Shown: in pieces, positions 17,705 through 26,656 of the stretch
How the letters are laid out: every line of letters begins with the position of its first letter
Numbering within the stretch: the first letter of the stretch is position 1
Source: Oligoflexia bacterium
Lineage (GTDB): Bacteria; Bdellovibrionota; UBA1018
Assembly (NCBI GenBank): GCA_903895855.1
Contig: CAITVN010000052.1
Span: forward strand, 1 to 64,000
Length of the DNA stretch: 64,000 bases
Direction of reading: 5' to 3'
The notes under the pieces: model-generated
The model's database searches: none
The model's input: the letters and a program-made list of their open reading frames with translations, nothing else
Told to the model about the DNA's origin: nothing
Position numbers and translations under genes: made by a program

Positions 17705-17718
17705 GGTTCTTGAGAACC
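17705..17718. promoter_or_regulatory. Palindrome upstream of the four-haem cytochrome
   Basis: GGTTCT-TG-AGAACC is a perfect 6-bp inverted repeat with a 2-bp spacer, 72 bp upstream of the cytochrome start. It has the size of an operator, but no protein can be assigned. Confidence 0.3.
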
Positions 17719-17875
17719 AATTTTTCTATTTAGCCGCGACCTTAGACCGACTTGCCATTTTTCTCAAGCCCGAAGAGCGGAAGCTCAAAGACCTGCAAAA
17801 TGGGACATTTTTTCTGCCCAACCTAGCCCAAAATTAGGGAATTTCAGAATCTTATGATAGGCTTGAGCCCATAAA

Positions 17876-19063
17876 ATGAATTGGACCGACTTAGGACTCT
17901 CAGAAACCACGCTTGAAACCATTGCGAAGGCCGGCTACGCCAACCCAACGCCTATACAAATTGAATCAATTCCGCTAGCTATCGCAGGAAATGACCTCAT
18001 TGCCTCGGCCCAGACGGGTACGGGCAAGACTGCCAGTTTCGTCCTACCTATGGTAGAACGGTTTGCCGGCCGAGAAGGTACCTACGGGTTGATTCTGGCT
18101 CCAACAAGAGAGATTGCTCAACAAATTCAAGCAACTATTGAAATTTTTGGGGCTCCAAGGAATGTTCGAAGTATTTCTCTGATCGGCGGCATCGACATGA
18201 AAAAAGATGCTGAAGCGATTCAGACCTACCCTCAGATCATCGTGGCAACGCCGGGACGCCTCTGTGATCACCTCGACCGAGGTCACATCTGGCTTGATTT
18301 TATTCAAATTGTTGTTCTTGACGAAGCCGACCGCATGCTCGACATGGGATTTTCAGAACAGCTCGCAAGGGTCTTACAAGATGTACCAACCACCCGCCAG
18401 ACCATGATTTTCTCTGCGACCTTTCCGCCACCGGTTGAAAAGCTAGCCCAGCGCAACCTTCGCAACCCTCATCGCATTTCAATAGGTCGCCCGACTGCCA
18501 CACTTCCGACTATCGAACAACGATGGCTCTGGATGAGAGAGGATTCGAAAACCCGCGAGCTTCACCGGCTTTTTAGAGAAGAAAAAGGAAGCATGATTGT
18601 CTTCGTTCGTTCAAAAGACCAGGCGGGTCGCCTTTGGCGATCACTGCACAGTGCCGGGGTTTACGATGCAACGGTCATTCACTCTGACCGATCTCAAGCG
18701 AACCGCGAACAAGCTTTAGCAGAATTCAAAGAAGGAAAGTTTCGAATTCTGATCGCAACAGACGTCATGGGTCGAGGCATTCACGTCGACAATGTCGCTC
18801 ATGTCGTCAATTTTGATTTGCCGCTTGAAGCTGAAGACTACATTCACCGAATTGGGCGCACCGGACGCCAGGGTGAGACTGGTAAAGCCACTAGTTTTGT
18901 CACTTCTTACGACCGAGGTCTCGTTTCTCGCATCGAATCGATGTTGAAAATGAAGCTTCCGTATCAAGAGCGTGACGAATCTGCTTCGGCTGGTAGCGCC
19001 GGTGGCGGAGAATCACGAGACCCGCGGCGCAGAAGGCCTAAATTTCATGGTAGACAGAAATAG
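17876..19063 (+). CDS. DEAD-box RNA helicase, RhlE-like
   Basis: A 395-residue ATP-dependent RNA helicase. The Q motif (NPTPIQ), Walker A AQTGTGKT, PTREIA, ATPGR, DEAD, SAT, and the C-terminal HRIGRTGR are all present in order. The tail is short and basic (RDPRRRRPKFHGRQK). It would remodel RNA in the cytoplasm. The last 17 bp overlap the start of the GreA/B-like gene, so the two are probably translated together. Confidence 0.95.
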   Translation: MNWTDLGLSETTLETIAKAGYANPTPIQIESIPLAIAGNDLIASAQTGTGKTASFVLPMVERFAGREGTYGLILAPTREIAQQIQATIEIFGAPRNVRSISLIGGIDMKKDAEAIQTYPQIIVATPGRLCDHLDRGHIWLDFIQIVVLDEADRMLDMGFSEQLARVLQDVPTTRQTMIFSATFPPPVEKLAQRNLRNPHRISIGRPTATLPTIEQRWLWMREDSKTRELHRLFREEKGSMIVFVRSKDQAGRLWRSLHSAGVYDATVIHSDRSQANREQALAEFKEGKFRILIATDVMGRGIHVDNVAHVVNFDLPLEAEDYIHRIGRTGRQGETGKATSFVTSYDRGLVSRIESMLKMKLPYQERDESASAGSAGGGESRDPRRRRPKFHGRQK

Positions 19064-19544
19064 ACTCGACAAAAACAAGCTAGTTGAAGCGATTTTAGAC
19101 AAGCTTCATCACGAGATTGCTACCCTCAAGACTTCAGCGCGTGCCGCCCATGAGGCGGCTACCCACGAAGAAAGTAAGGCCGAAGACTCACACGACACTC
19201 GAGGGCTCGAAGCCTCTTACCTCGCTGGAGCACAGGCTGTGAGAATCGACGAGATTCACAAGCTCATTTCGCTATTCAAGTTTTTGCCTACCAGAGAATT
19301 CAAAACAACCGACTTGATCGACGCCGGAGCTCTCGTTGAACTTGAGTTTAATGGCAAGAGAAACTTCTACTTCTTGGCCGCACAAGGAGGGGGAATCACC
19401 GCCGAGTTTAATGGTAACCCAATGCACGTGATCACCGCACAAACACCATTGGGTGAAGAACTCATCGGAAAAAAACTAGGCAGCCTTATCGAAGTAGAAA
19501 CGCCAAAGGGAATTAAAGAGTATCGGGTCATTAATATTTGGTAA
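19047..19544 (+). CDS. GreA/GreB C-terminal-domain-like protein
   Basis: A 165-residue protein. The C-terminal part (about residues 85-165) matches the FKBP-like C-terminal domain of transcription elongation factors GreA/GreB, with GALVELEFNGK, ITAQTPLGEELIGKKLG and ETPKGIKEYRVINI. The N-terminal half is helical and acidic but does not show the standard Gre coiled-coil tip. It may bind RNA polymerase like Gre, Rnk or similar secondary-channel factors. It overlaps the upstream helicase gene by 17 bp, linking it to RNA metabolism. Confidence 0.72.
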   Translation: MVDRNRLDKNKLVEAILDKLHHEIATLKTSARAAHEAATHEESKAEDSHDTRGLEASYLAGAQAVRIDEIHKLISLFKFLPTREFKTTDLIDAGALVELEFNGKRNFYFLAAQGGGITAEFNGNPMHVITAQTPLGEELIGKKLGSLIEVETPKGIKEYRVINIW

Positions 19545-19579
19545 TCGTCCTGACTCACGACAATAGCCTCAATGGCTGA

Positions 19580-20494
19580 TCACAACCCCATTGCTTCTAA
19601 CCATCGTTCTACGATCACGTAAGTCTCAACATGGCGCAATGGCTGCCGGGCCGGCAACACCAACCCCAGTTTACCACGCGGTGGCGCAAAAACCTCCATT
19701 ACTTTACCCACATGCTTTTTCTGCCAAAAAGGACTGGTCAACTCAACGAACATGGAATCAATTCTCATTGCCCGCTCAATGCACCTCTCAACTAACTTCT
19801 GATCAAGGCCCTCAAATACCTTTTTTACGAACCCTGGAATGTCATCTGGGTGCAGCCCTTCAAGCCTCAGATAAGTCGTGTAGAAACAGACTTGCAAAGC
19901 ATTTCGATAAGATCGACTCCCCACCTTTAATAGCCGCATGAATTCAGCACCTGATTGATAAATACCGCGAACGCTATAGAGGTGTTTTGCCAGCTTTGAA
20001 TTTAGCTCATCAGCTAAGGCCATATCCAAAATGATAACCAAGCTTTCTGCACAATTCAGAAAACGACAAGCCTCTAACGCTCGCTGAGGGCAATCGATTT
20101 TTTGGTCAGAAAAGTGCCGCCAGAGAATGCGATGATTTTGTTCATGAAACACACCCGTTGTGAATGATCTCACCATGGCTATGTGGGCATGGTCTTTTTT
20201 CTGTAGCCGATCACGCAAAGACCAATCAAGCTCACTAGCGATTGGAGTGTACTCGATCAGGTTTTCAAGCAATGAGACCGAGCCAAGCGATCGGGCTGAC
20301 GACAACAGAGTTGCCTGAAAGCGGCCCTCTTGTTGCAGGTACAACTGACGGCTTCTTCTATAAAGATCACTCTGCGCCAGCAACAATTCGTCGTAGGGCT
20401 GCTCGGGCAAAGCAAAAGTTTTACGAAAAGGTCGAGCCTTTACCTGAGCTTTTTTCTTACTAGAAAATGGATTGATCGACTTCGTCTTTTTCAA
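19580..20494 (-). CDS. Conserved-looking protein of unknown function
   Basis: A 304-residue protein with no signal peptide and no recognised domain. The first 25 residues are very basic (KKTKSINPFSSKKKAQVKAR). The body is mainly helical and contains FHEQNHRILWRHF near residue 115, the most motif-like stretch: two histidines and a glutamate that could bind a metal, as in helical iron proteins. That idea is weak. It is convergent with the Gre-like gene (35-bp gap) and has no same-strand partner. Confidence 0.72.
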   Translation of the reverse strand: MKKTKSINPFSSKKKAQVKARPFRKTFALPEQPYDELLLAQSDLYRRSRQLYLQQEGRFQATLLSSARSLGSVSLLENLIEYTPIASELDWSLRDRLQKKDHAHIAMVRSFTTGVFHEQNHRILWRHFSDQKIDCPQRALEACRFLNCAESLVIILDMALADELNSKLAKHLYSVRGIYQSGAEFMRLLKVGSRSYRNALQVCFYTTYLRLEGLHPDDIPGFVKKVFEGLDQKLVERCIERAMRIDSMFVELTSPFWQKKHVGKVMEVFAPPRGKLGLVLPARQPLRHVETYVIVERWLEAMGL

Positions 20495-20694
20495 AATGCG
20501 CTCCTTCGATTAACAGAGAAGTTTGGGATACGTAATATTGACCATTGTGAGTTGAGTAAACTTATCTCATTACCCAAAATTTTTGTCTCATCCTTTTTTT
20601 CGCTAACTCAAATTGCAACTCAGGCCACCACTATAACCAACACCCAGCAAAAAAAGCCAATTGGCATCTTCATTGCTTAACTAAATATCCCATA

Positions 20695-21078
20695 GAGACC
20701 GCTGACAAAAAAGGGCGGCGATCGCATTAGCAGAAATGATTCTAGTAACGAAAGGAGGGCGTTGATTTAATTTCAAATGCCTTTGGAAATCGTTTCTTAA
20801 GAGGGAATTTCTAAGCGTCGATTGAATTTCGAAAATAGGAAGGCCGATCGTGAATTCGGTTTTAAGAATATTGCAGCTCGTTTCAACGGGCTTGCGAAGC
20901 AAAACCGATCCAACCAAGTGTTTTCGGCAGTGTGGTTTTTCTCATTCGTCGGAAGTTTCCCTCAGGTCCTTAAATAGAGGTAGTTGACAACTCGCATTCA
21001 ACTTGCGCAGGGGTGTCACTCCTTGAATAGAGTAGCCAGGCGAGGAGATAGAGAATTTTCTTCGCCTGGTTTTTTTTT
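20695..21078 (+). ncRNA. Possible structured RNA of unknown family
   Basis: The 593-bp gap 20495-21087 has no convincing gene, yet ends in a very strong plus-strand terminator. Upstream are paired elements: CGGTTTT with AAAACCG (about 20852 and 20904) enclosing GCAGCTCG with CGGGCTTGC, and TGACA with TGTCA (about 20989 and 21013) enclosing CGCA with TGCG. A weak TTGGCA -35 lies near 20660. I looked for and did not find RNase P, tmRNA, SRP or 6S hallmarks. The start is uncertain and could be much later, near 20985. Confidence 0.35.
21036..21078 (+). terminator. Strong intrinsic terminator on the plus strand
   Basis: CCAGGCGAGGA pairs with TCTTCGCCTGG (11 pairs including one G-U) and is followed directly by nine T residues. 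No plus-strand gene precedes it; the neighbouring hutD is on the minus strand, where no U tract follows the stem. Confidence 0.92.
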
Positions 21079-21087
21079 AATAGTTCT

Positions 21088-21708
21088 TTAATAGCTCAAC
21101 GTAAAGACAATGAAACCGGCTCGGTCTGGCCCTGACTGCACACTAAGAAATCGGCTTGAATCAAGAGTTTGATCAATTTGAAGAAATTCACCTTCGGCTA
21201 GTGACTCAGACTCCACATGAATCTGACCAAACAGCTGAACGGCAAGCATCACATTGCCCTTCATTGGTATTTCGCAACGCTCGCTAGAATTCAGAGTGAT
21301 TATTTCAAACCTAGCCGTCACCCATTGCTTAAGAAAAAAAAGGTTCAAATCTCGAACGGGCCCACCCAACAGTTCACAACTCATTGGGAGGTCGCCAGAA
21401 AACAAATAGGGTTCATGCAGTTTCAAAACGATTTTTTCTGGTAAGTCACGATTCTCTGACTTATTCGTCAGCACGAGTCCCGCTCCGCCAAGCACCACTA
21501 GAATTCGGTCATGTTTCGGAAAAAGCGAAAAGTCGCCCTGCTGTTCAATTTTTGCTGACGATAGACGCCACTTAAAGTCGCCTAACCTAAAATCTGAACC
21601 CTTCGGAAATATGGCAATCTGGGCGGTCGAACCGCCTCCATTTTTCCACGGCATTATCTGAAAATCCTTGGGCGTTAATTTAGTTAATTTTCTAGTTGAT
21701 GACATCAT
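21088..21708 (-). CDS. hutD: HutD/Ves family protein
   Basis: A 206-residue protein of the HutD/Ves beta-barrel (cupin-like) family. It has the hallmark MPWKNGGGST near the start, then FKWRLSSAKI, VVLGGAGLVLT, and FSGDLPMSCELLGGPVRDLN. HutD is linked to histidine utilisation but its biochemical role is unclear. No hutH, hutU or hutI lies in the window, so here it is an orphan beside a Sel1-like gene 31 bp upstream on the same strand. Confidence 0.9.
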   Translation of the reverse strand: MMSSTRKLTKLTPKDFQIMPWKNGGGSTAQIAIFPKGSDFRLGDFKWRLSSAKIEQQGDFSLFPKHDRILVVLGGAGLVLTNKSENRDLPEKIVLKLHEPYLFSGDLPMSCELLGGPVRDLNLFFLKQWVTARFEIITLNSSERCEIPMKGNVMLAVQLFGQIHVESESLAEGEFLQIDQTLDSSRFLSVQSGPDRAGFIVFTLSY

Positions 21709-21739
21709 TGAAGCCGTTACCTGACAAGACGAAGTCGAG

Positions 21740-22489
21740 TCACTGATTTAATGTCTGTTCTTGATATTGACTACCCACTAGTTGACCGCCGAAATGTTCG
21801 ACTTCTATTTTGCCTTGATCGGCATCTTCGGTTTCAGCCAAAGCTAAAACTCGTTGCATTTTTTGCCTCACCCGATCAAGGGCGTCACACCCATCGCGAT
21901 AGCCCCGGTTACACGAACGATCAAAAGCTTGAATGGCTGCTGACCAGTCTCCTTGCATTTTGTAAACTGAGCCTAACTGATAGCAAGCTCGCGAGTGACC
22001 CACATCACAGCGTTGTTCGACTTGCTTTAAGTACTCGTCTTGATTCTCGGCCGTTAAGGGTATCGAATTTAAAGCCAGCTCGGGATTAGCCGCAATCAGT
22101 TCATCGAGTTTTCGACAAGCACCCCGTTTTTGCCGCGAGCAAGCCTCTTGTAAAAGATCTCTGGCTTCGTCTAATTGACCTTCTTGAATGAGTTGCGCCA
22201 CTTTTTGCGCTCCAGTCAGTCGAATTCTGGGGGCTTCGATGTCAGCCGTCGTTTTTGCAAGTTCAGAATGTATTTCAACGCTTGGCTCAGCTTTTTGGGG
22301 TCGCATGGTTAGGTACTGCGGTTCACTGTGCTTTTTGGCTGCATTCGTATCGAGCCAAGCTTTCAGTCGCGATTGTGAATCGAGTTGATACATGGCGCCA
22401 GCCCAGCCAAATCCGAGCCCAAGCAGCAGAGTTGAGATAAGTGTCAAATAACCGTTACTCTCATTGCGCGGCAACGCTAACTTTTCCAT
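21740..22489 (-). CDS. Membrane-anchored Sel1/TPR-like protein
   Basis: A 249-residue protein with one N-terminal membrane segment (YLTLISTLLLGLGFGWAGAMY) and no cleavage site, so it is anchored with its body outside the inner membrane. Residues about 140-215 contain Sel1-like repeats with conserved cysteines: CDVGHSRACYQLGSVYKM and CNRGYRDGCDALDRV. Such repeats usually scaffold proteins. The ATG at 22489 is preferred over the TTG just before it. It probably shares a transcript with hutD. Confidence 0.8.
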   Translation of the reverse strand: MEKLALPRNESNGYLTLISTLLLGLGFGWAGAMYQLDSQSRLKAWLDTNAAKKHSEPQYLTMRPQKAEPSVEIHSELAKTTADIEAPRIRLTGAQKVAQLIQEGQLDEARDLLQEACSRQKRGACRKLDELIAANPELALNSIPLTAENQDEYLKQVEQRCDVGHSRACYQLGSVYKMQGDWSAAIQAFDRSCNRGYRDGCDALDRVRQKMQRVLALAETEDADQGKIEVEHFGGQLVGSQYQEQTLNQ

Positions 22490-22629
22490 CAATGAACTTA
22501 TCGGTTGGTTTTTTTATAGTTCAAGACAATTTTTGCCTACCGCGGTGTGAACCGAGATCACCTTTCGGCCTTTACCCCGACAACCGAAAATGAGTTAATT
22601 TAACTGCGACAACCGGAGGCACACCTAGC

Positions 22630-23394
22630 ATGGATGCGAGCGATAGTTTACAGACAGAACCGAATCAAAACACAGAAAAACCAAACGAAATCAATGGCGG
22701 TGCTGAATTCATCGACCATCTGCGCCTGGCGACCCCCCAGCTGCGTATCATGATCGAATATCACAAACGCAACTTGCCCGTCGACCAGTACACGAACCTA
22801 CTCAATGACATCAGGGCTATGCACGACAAGTTCTCATCATCTCTTGCTGGTTATCACCCGGGCGCTGAACGAGCACGAGAAGCGCACCGCTTAATCAACG
22901 TAGCTATCGACCAGTCGACTCAGGTAAAAGCGAGCTGCAAAAAAGGTTGCGGGGCCTGCTGTTCGCTTGAAGTAGAAATAACCCACGATGAAGGGGCACT
23001 ACTTGCTCAAATCGTAGAATCTGGGGTTCAGATTGATCGGCCCCGGCTAGAATTGCAGGCAAAACGTGAGCGTCAAGGTATCGAATGGAAAAACAGCGGT
23101 GATCTGAGCAACCGCTGTGTTTTTCTGGGGCCCGACCAAAACTGCCGCATTTACGAATCAAGGCCGGCAATCTGTCGAAAAGTCGTCGTCGCAAGCGACC
23201 CTAAAGAATGCAATAACCCTGAAGGCAAACCTCAGCCGATTCTCATACCGATGGCCGAAATTGCACTAACGGCAGCTCTGAATCAGCCAGGCAATACCAA
23301 TCTGTCGCTTTCGAAAAGCCTCTTGGCTGCTCTCGGTTCGAGCACAAATTGTGAAATCTCGGCGGCCGAATCAACGGCTGTGTTGAGTTTCTAG
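22630..23394 (+). CDS. YkgJ family cysteine-cluster protein
   Basis: A 254-residue cytoplasmic protein. The cluster reads CKKGCGACC near residue 98, followed by RCVFLGPDQNCRIYESRPAIC, the spacing of the YkgJ/UPF0153 family, in which conserved cysteines are thought to bind zinc or an iron-sulfur cluster. The function is unknown. The ATG has a strong GGAGG upstream. Its last 24 bp overlap the convergent gene on the minus strand. Confidence 0.9.
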   Translation: MDASDSLQTEPNQNTEKPNEINGGAEFIDHLRLATPQLRIMIEYHKRNLPVDQYTNLLNDIRAMHDKFSSSLAGYHPGAERAREAHRLINVAIDQSTQVKASCKKGCGACCSLEVEITHDEGALLAQIVESGVQIDRPRLELQAKRERQGIEWKNSGDLSNRCVFLGPDQNCRIYESRPAICRKVVVASDPKECNNPEGKPQPILIPMAEIALTAALNQPGNTNLSLSKSLLAALGSSTNCEISAAESTAVLSF

Positions 23395-23745
23395 CAAATA
23401 TTGAGGACACGCGGCTTCAGCATTAGCTCCAAACAAAGTCACTCGCTCAACTGTCGCTGAGCTAAGGCTCAATCCACATACCGGAGTGCCGCCGTGAACC
23501 TTTTGAGGCTCTTGAGAATAGCACATTCGAATGCGATCACAGGCTTTGAGGTTGGTTCCATACTGTGGGTAGGTAAACGACCAGCTCGAACAAACTTGAG
23601 GATTCATGCGACAACTATCGACTTCAACGATGGGCATTCTCGATTTCGCCAGGGCATCTTGAAACTCATCGCTAGTTTCATCTAAAATCGCCCAAGCACT
23701 CTGAGTTGCCAACAACGCTGCCAAACCTGCCAAAATCGTTTTCAT
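23371..23745 (-). CDS. Small secreted cysteine-rich protein, unknown
   Basis: A 124-residue protein with a clear signal peptide (MKTILAGLAALLATQSAWA). The mature part has six cysteines (in SCRM, QVCSS, ACDRI, MCYS, VCGLS and AACPQ), which suggests three disulfides in the periplasm. No family recognised. AAGGAGAATGAC precedes the ATG. It overlaps the end of the convergent YkgJ-like gene by 24 bp. Confidence 0.78.
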   Translation of the reverse strand: MKTILAGLAALLATQSAWAILDETSDEFQDALAKSRMPIVEVDSCRMNPQVCSSWSFTYPQYGTNLKACDRIRMCYSQEPQKVHGGTPVCGLSLSSATVERVTLFGANAEAACPQYLLETQHSR

Positions 23746-23815
23746 GTCATTCTCCTTATTGAAATCCGAAAGAATATATAACTCATTGCGTCAAGTATAG
23801 ATAGTTTTAAATTCA

Positions 23816-23825
23816 CCCCCCCCCC
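23816..23825. repeat. C10 homopolymer in a divergent promoter region
   Basis: Ten consecutive C residues lie in the 183-bp gap between the secreted-protein gene (minus) and the DUF1015 gene (plus). G/C tracts of this length are prone to slippage and could vary promoter spacing. Confidence 0.9.
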
Positions 23826-23928
23826 TTAATCTCATTTTTTCTCGCATCTTACTTGCGAATAAGTGCCTGAAATGCGAGAATTTTTGCGATTATTCACTCT
23901 TTTTTTCGACCTTTTTTGGAGATTCACC

Positions 23929-25170
23929 ATGGCTGACATTCGCCCCTTTCACGGCTACCGACCATCACCCAAAAACGCAAAGCAGGTGTCTTGCCCTCCC
24001 TACGATGTCTTGAGTTCTCAAGAGGCCAGGGTTCTCGCCAAAGGAAATCACTTGAGTTTTTTGCGTGTTACCAAAGCCGAGGTCGACTTTTCACCAGAAA
24101 CCGACGAGCACACTGAACCTGTGTATAAAAAAAGCTGTCAAAACCTGCGAGACCTCATTGAAACTCAAATACTCATTAAAGACGCCCAGTCATCTTTTTA
24201 CCTCTACGAGCAAATCATGAATGGCCGATCGCAAGTAGGCTTAGTCGCCGGCGTGAGTGCACAAGAGTATGAAGAAGGAAAAATAAAGAAGCACGAGCTC
24301 ACCAGAAGAGACAAAGAAGACGATCGAGCCCACCACACTGACGTACAAGACGCCAACACCGAACCCGTCATGCTCACCTATCGCGCCCGCCCAGAAATTG
24401 ACCAACTAGTTGCCACTATCATGAAGCGCCCACCCCAATTTAATTTTGTAGCCGACGATCAGATCACCCATCGACTTTGGGTTGTACAAGAATCGAATGA
24501 AGTCAGCTCATTTACCGAACACTTCAAAAAAGTTGAAGCGCTCTATGTGGCCGACGGGCACCACCGAAGTGCCGCTGGCTACCGTGTGAGAAATCTGCGG
24601 CGCGATCGAAATTCAAGCCACACCGGCAATGAACCCTACAATCACTACCTTGCGGTGGTTTTTCCAGACACCCAACTTCAGATCATGGGCTACCACCGAT
24701 TAGTGAAAGACTTGAATCAACTCAGCGTTAAACAGTTGCTAGATAAAATTTCGGTCAACTTTGAAATCACGAAAACGAGCGTTTCGACTCCTCAGCGACT
24801 ACATGAAATGACCCTATTTGTGGGTGACTGCTGGTACAGCCTCTCACCCCGTCCGGGTACTTTTGATGAAAGAGATCCAGTCAAATGCCTAGATGTCTCA
24901 ATCGCTCAAGACTTACTTTTGGCTCCGATTCTCGGAATTCAAGACCCCAGAACCGATAATCGCATTGATTTCGTCGGAGGCATTAGAGGAACCCCAGAAA
25001 TCGAGCGGCGATGCCGACTCGACGCCGCCGTCGGTATCGCCTTATTTCCGGTACCGGTTGCTCAACTCATGGCTATTTCAGACTCTGACAAGATCATGCC
25101 CCCAAAATCTACTTGGTTTGAACCAAAACTTCGCTCGGGGCTTGTCGTTCGAATGCTCTGCGAGACCTGA
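23929..25170 (+). CDS. DUF1015 family protein
   Basis: A 413-residue protein of the DUF1015 family. Typical landmarks are IRPFHGYRP near the start, CPPYDVLS, the HELTRRDKEDDRAHH-type stretch, and YVADGHHRSAAGYR in the middle. It is often found next to serine biosynthesis genes in other genomes, but not here, and its reaction is not established. I use the ATG at 23929, which has TTGGAGATTCACC in front; the frame extends 22 codons upstream without a family match. Confidence 0.92.
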   Translation: MADIRPFHGYRPSPKNAKQVSCPPYDVLSSQEARVLAKGNHLSFLRVTKAEVDFSPETDEHTEPVYKKSCQNLRDLIETQILIKDAQSSFYLYEQIMNGRSQVGLVAGVSAQEYEEGKIKKHELTRRDKEDDRAHHTDVQDANTEPVMLTYRARPEIDQLVATIMKRPPQFNFVADDQITHRLWVVQESNEVSSFTEHFKKVEALYVADGHHRSAAGYRVRNLRRDRNSSHTGNEPYNHYLAVVFPDTQLQIMGYHRLVKDLNQLSVKQLLDKISVNFEITKTSVSTPQRLHEMTLFVGDCWYSLSPRPGTFDERDPVKCLDVSIAQDLLLAPILGIQDPRTDNRIDFVGGIRGTPEIERRCRLDAAVGIALFPVPVAQLMAISDSDKIMPPKSTWFEPKLRSGLVVRMLCET

Positions 25171-25283
25171 GATCCCACCAATACAAGACCAAGATAGTCA
25201 CCTATAGAGCTCCTCCGACAAATAGAAATATCGTACCGTAATTTCCTGAAGAAATTATCAATTGTTTATGCTAAACGGGCACC

Positions 25284-25814
25284 ATGAAGACACCTTTATC
25301 GATTCTTTGTCTCGCTCTCTCATTCACCTTGTCACTCGTGCTGTCAGCCACTCTGATGAATTCTTCTCATGCTGAAGTGAAGTGCAACGAGTGCCACACG
25401 ATGCTAGAACGAAAAGTAGTGCACCCGGCCGCTTCAGATTCATGCGAAAATTGCCACGAAAACCCTTCTTGGGAAGCACCCCTTCATGGAAAACTGTCTG
25501 AAACCGGAAACGGCTTGTGCTTACAATGTCACGATGAAGCGGCTCTCGGAAACTGCAAGACAGAAGCTGGAATCACTTCATGCGCTCACCCTGTCGCTGG
25601 GCACCCGATTTCTGGAATGAAAGATCCCTTGTATCCGAAGAAAGACTTCGGTTGTACCTCGTGCCACAACCCGCATAGCTCTGACATGCCCAAGATGTTT
25701 CGCTATAACTACGACGCAAAATCTCCTTATAAAGGTGAAAAATGCGCCGTTTGCCACTGGTCAAAAACATTTCCAGGTCCAGCGCCAACTACCCCACCTT
25801 GGGGCACTAAATAG
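25284..25814 (+). CDS. Secreted five-haem c-type cytochrome
   Basis: A 176-residue protein with a signal peptide (LSILCLALSFTLSLVLSA). Five CxxCH sites are visible: CNECH, CENCH, CLQCH, CTSCH and CAVCH. The pattern ending in CTSCHNPHSS matches doubled-CxxCH (DmsE/NrfB-like) multihaem proteins. It would carry electrons in the periplasm. No reductase or quinol oxidase lies beside it, so the pathway is unknown. Confidence 0.9.
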   Translation: MKTPLSILCLALSFTLSLVLSATLMNSSHAEVKCNECHTMLERKVVHPAASDSCENCHENPSWEAPLHGKLSETGNGLCLQCHDEAALGNCKTEAGITSCAHPVAGHPISGMKDPLYPKKDFGCTSCHNPHSSDMPKMFRYNYDAKSPYKGEKCAVCHWSKTFPGPAPTTPPWGTK

Positions 25815-25830
25815 GTGCCAGGCCGATCTT

Positions 25831-26037
25831 TCAGCCTAAGAAATTCACCCAATTTGAGCTGTTTTGCGTTTTTGCAGACTGAGACTCTCCACGATTCAAG
25901 TCGTCAGTTTCGGTGCTGAGCCACGCCAGAAGGTCATCCTGCTCAGTTTCGACCACGGTTTTGTTGATCACCTCGAGTAGGTAAATGACCCCGGCCGACG
26001 TAGACCGCTTCTCTTCTAGAATTGAATTGAATTTCAT
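25831..26037 (-). CDS. Small hypothetical protein
   Basis: A 68-residue polar protein, not recognised. It begins MKFNSILEEKR and has no signal peptide or membrane segment. The ATG at 26037 has a GGGGTGGGG purine stretch upstream, and a TATTAT -10-like box lies further upstream near 26090. It is convergent with the cytochrome gene (16-bp gap). Support is limited to an open frame, a plausible start and a plausible promoter. Confidence 0.45.
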   Translation of the reverse strand: MKFNSILEEKRSTSAGVIYLLEVINKTVVETEQDDLLAWLSTETDDLNRGESQSAKTQNSSNWVNFLG

Positions 26038-26202
26038 AAACCCCACCCCTGACTAAATTCTAGCCATTCTTGACGCAACTGGGCAAGTTATATAATAGTC
26101 GTTTACTTTCAGCGCATTAGACAGAAAATAGCCTCTTGAATGCACTGCCCATTTGAATGATTTATAGACACTCACTTTGTTAAATAAAGTTTGCAAATAG
26201 CC

Positions 26203-26631
26203 TTAGACTGCCGAGTAACCTTCACTGCGCATGAAGGCTTTCAGAACATCACTTCGAGAAACAACACCCTGAAGATGCCCGAAATCATCAACCACGACTA
26301 TTCGTCGAACGGGATGCAGCAACAGATTCTTGAAAACCTCAGAAAAAGGATCACCTTTCTTCACTGTGATCAGGCGATCAGTAGAGATCATCTTATCCCG
26401 AAAGCTAGTCAGGGCTTTCTCTAGTCCACCCATGGCCGCAAATTTCATCAAATCGGCCTCGGTTACGATCGACAGCAGCTTTTTGTGTTCGTCGACAACC
26501 GGAATGCCGCTGATTCGATTCTGCAGCAACATTAAGATGGCATCTTTGACTAAGACCTGAAGATCAACTGACAAGACATTCTCAGTCATCATGTCTTCGA
26601 CTTTCAAAAACCTGACAGACAGTTTATCCAT
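26203..26631 (-). CDS. Two-CBS-domain protein
   Basis: A 142-residue stand-alone CBS pair. Domain 1 covers VEDMMTENVLSV to SIVTEADLMKFA, and domain 2 covers DKMISTDRLITV to GVVSRSDVLKAFM. Such pairs bind adenosine nucleotides and act as energy or ligand sensors. The ATG at 26631 gives the normal length; a TTG eight codons earlier is less likely. It lies 25 bp after the gene at 26657 on the same strand. Confidence 0.9.
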   Translation of the reverse strand: MDKLSVRFLKVEDMMTENVLSVDLQVLVKDAILMLLQNRISGIPVVDEHKKLLSIVTEADLMKFAAMGGLEKALTSFRDKMISTDRLITVKKGDPFSEVFKNLLLHPVRRIVVVDDFGHLQGVVSRSDVLKAFMRSEGYSAV

Positions 26632-26656
26632 ACCCAAGAGTATACGCCGTCTCAAA

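Noticed and set aside
20681-20917. 78-codon minus-strand frame in the gene-free region
   Set aside because: No ribosome-binding site or recognisable protein; the region has paired segments and lies ahead of a plus-strand terminator.
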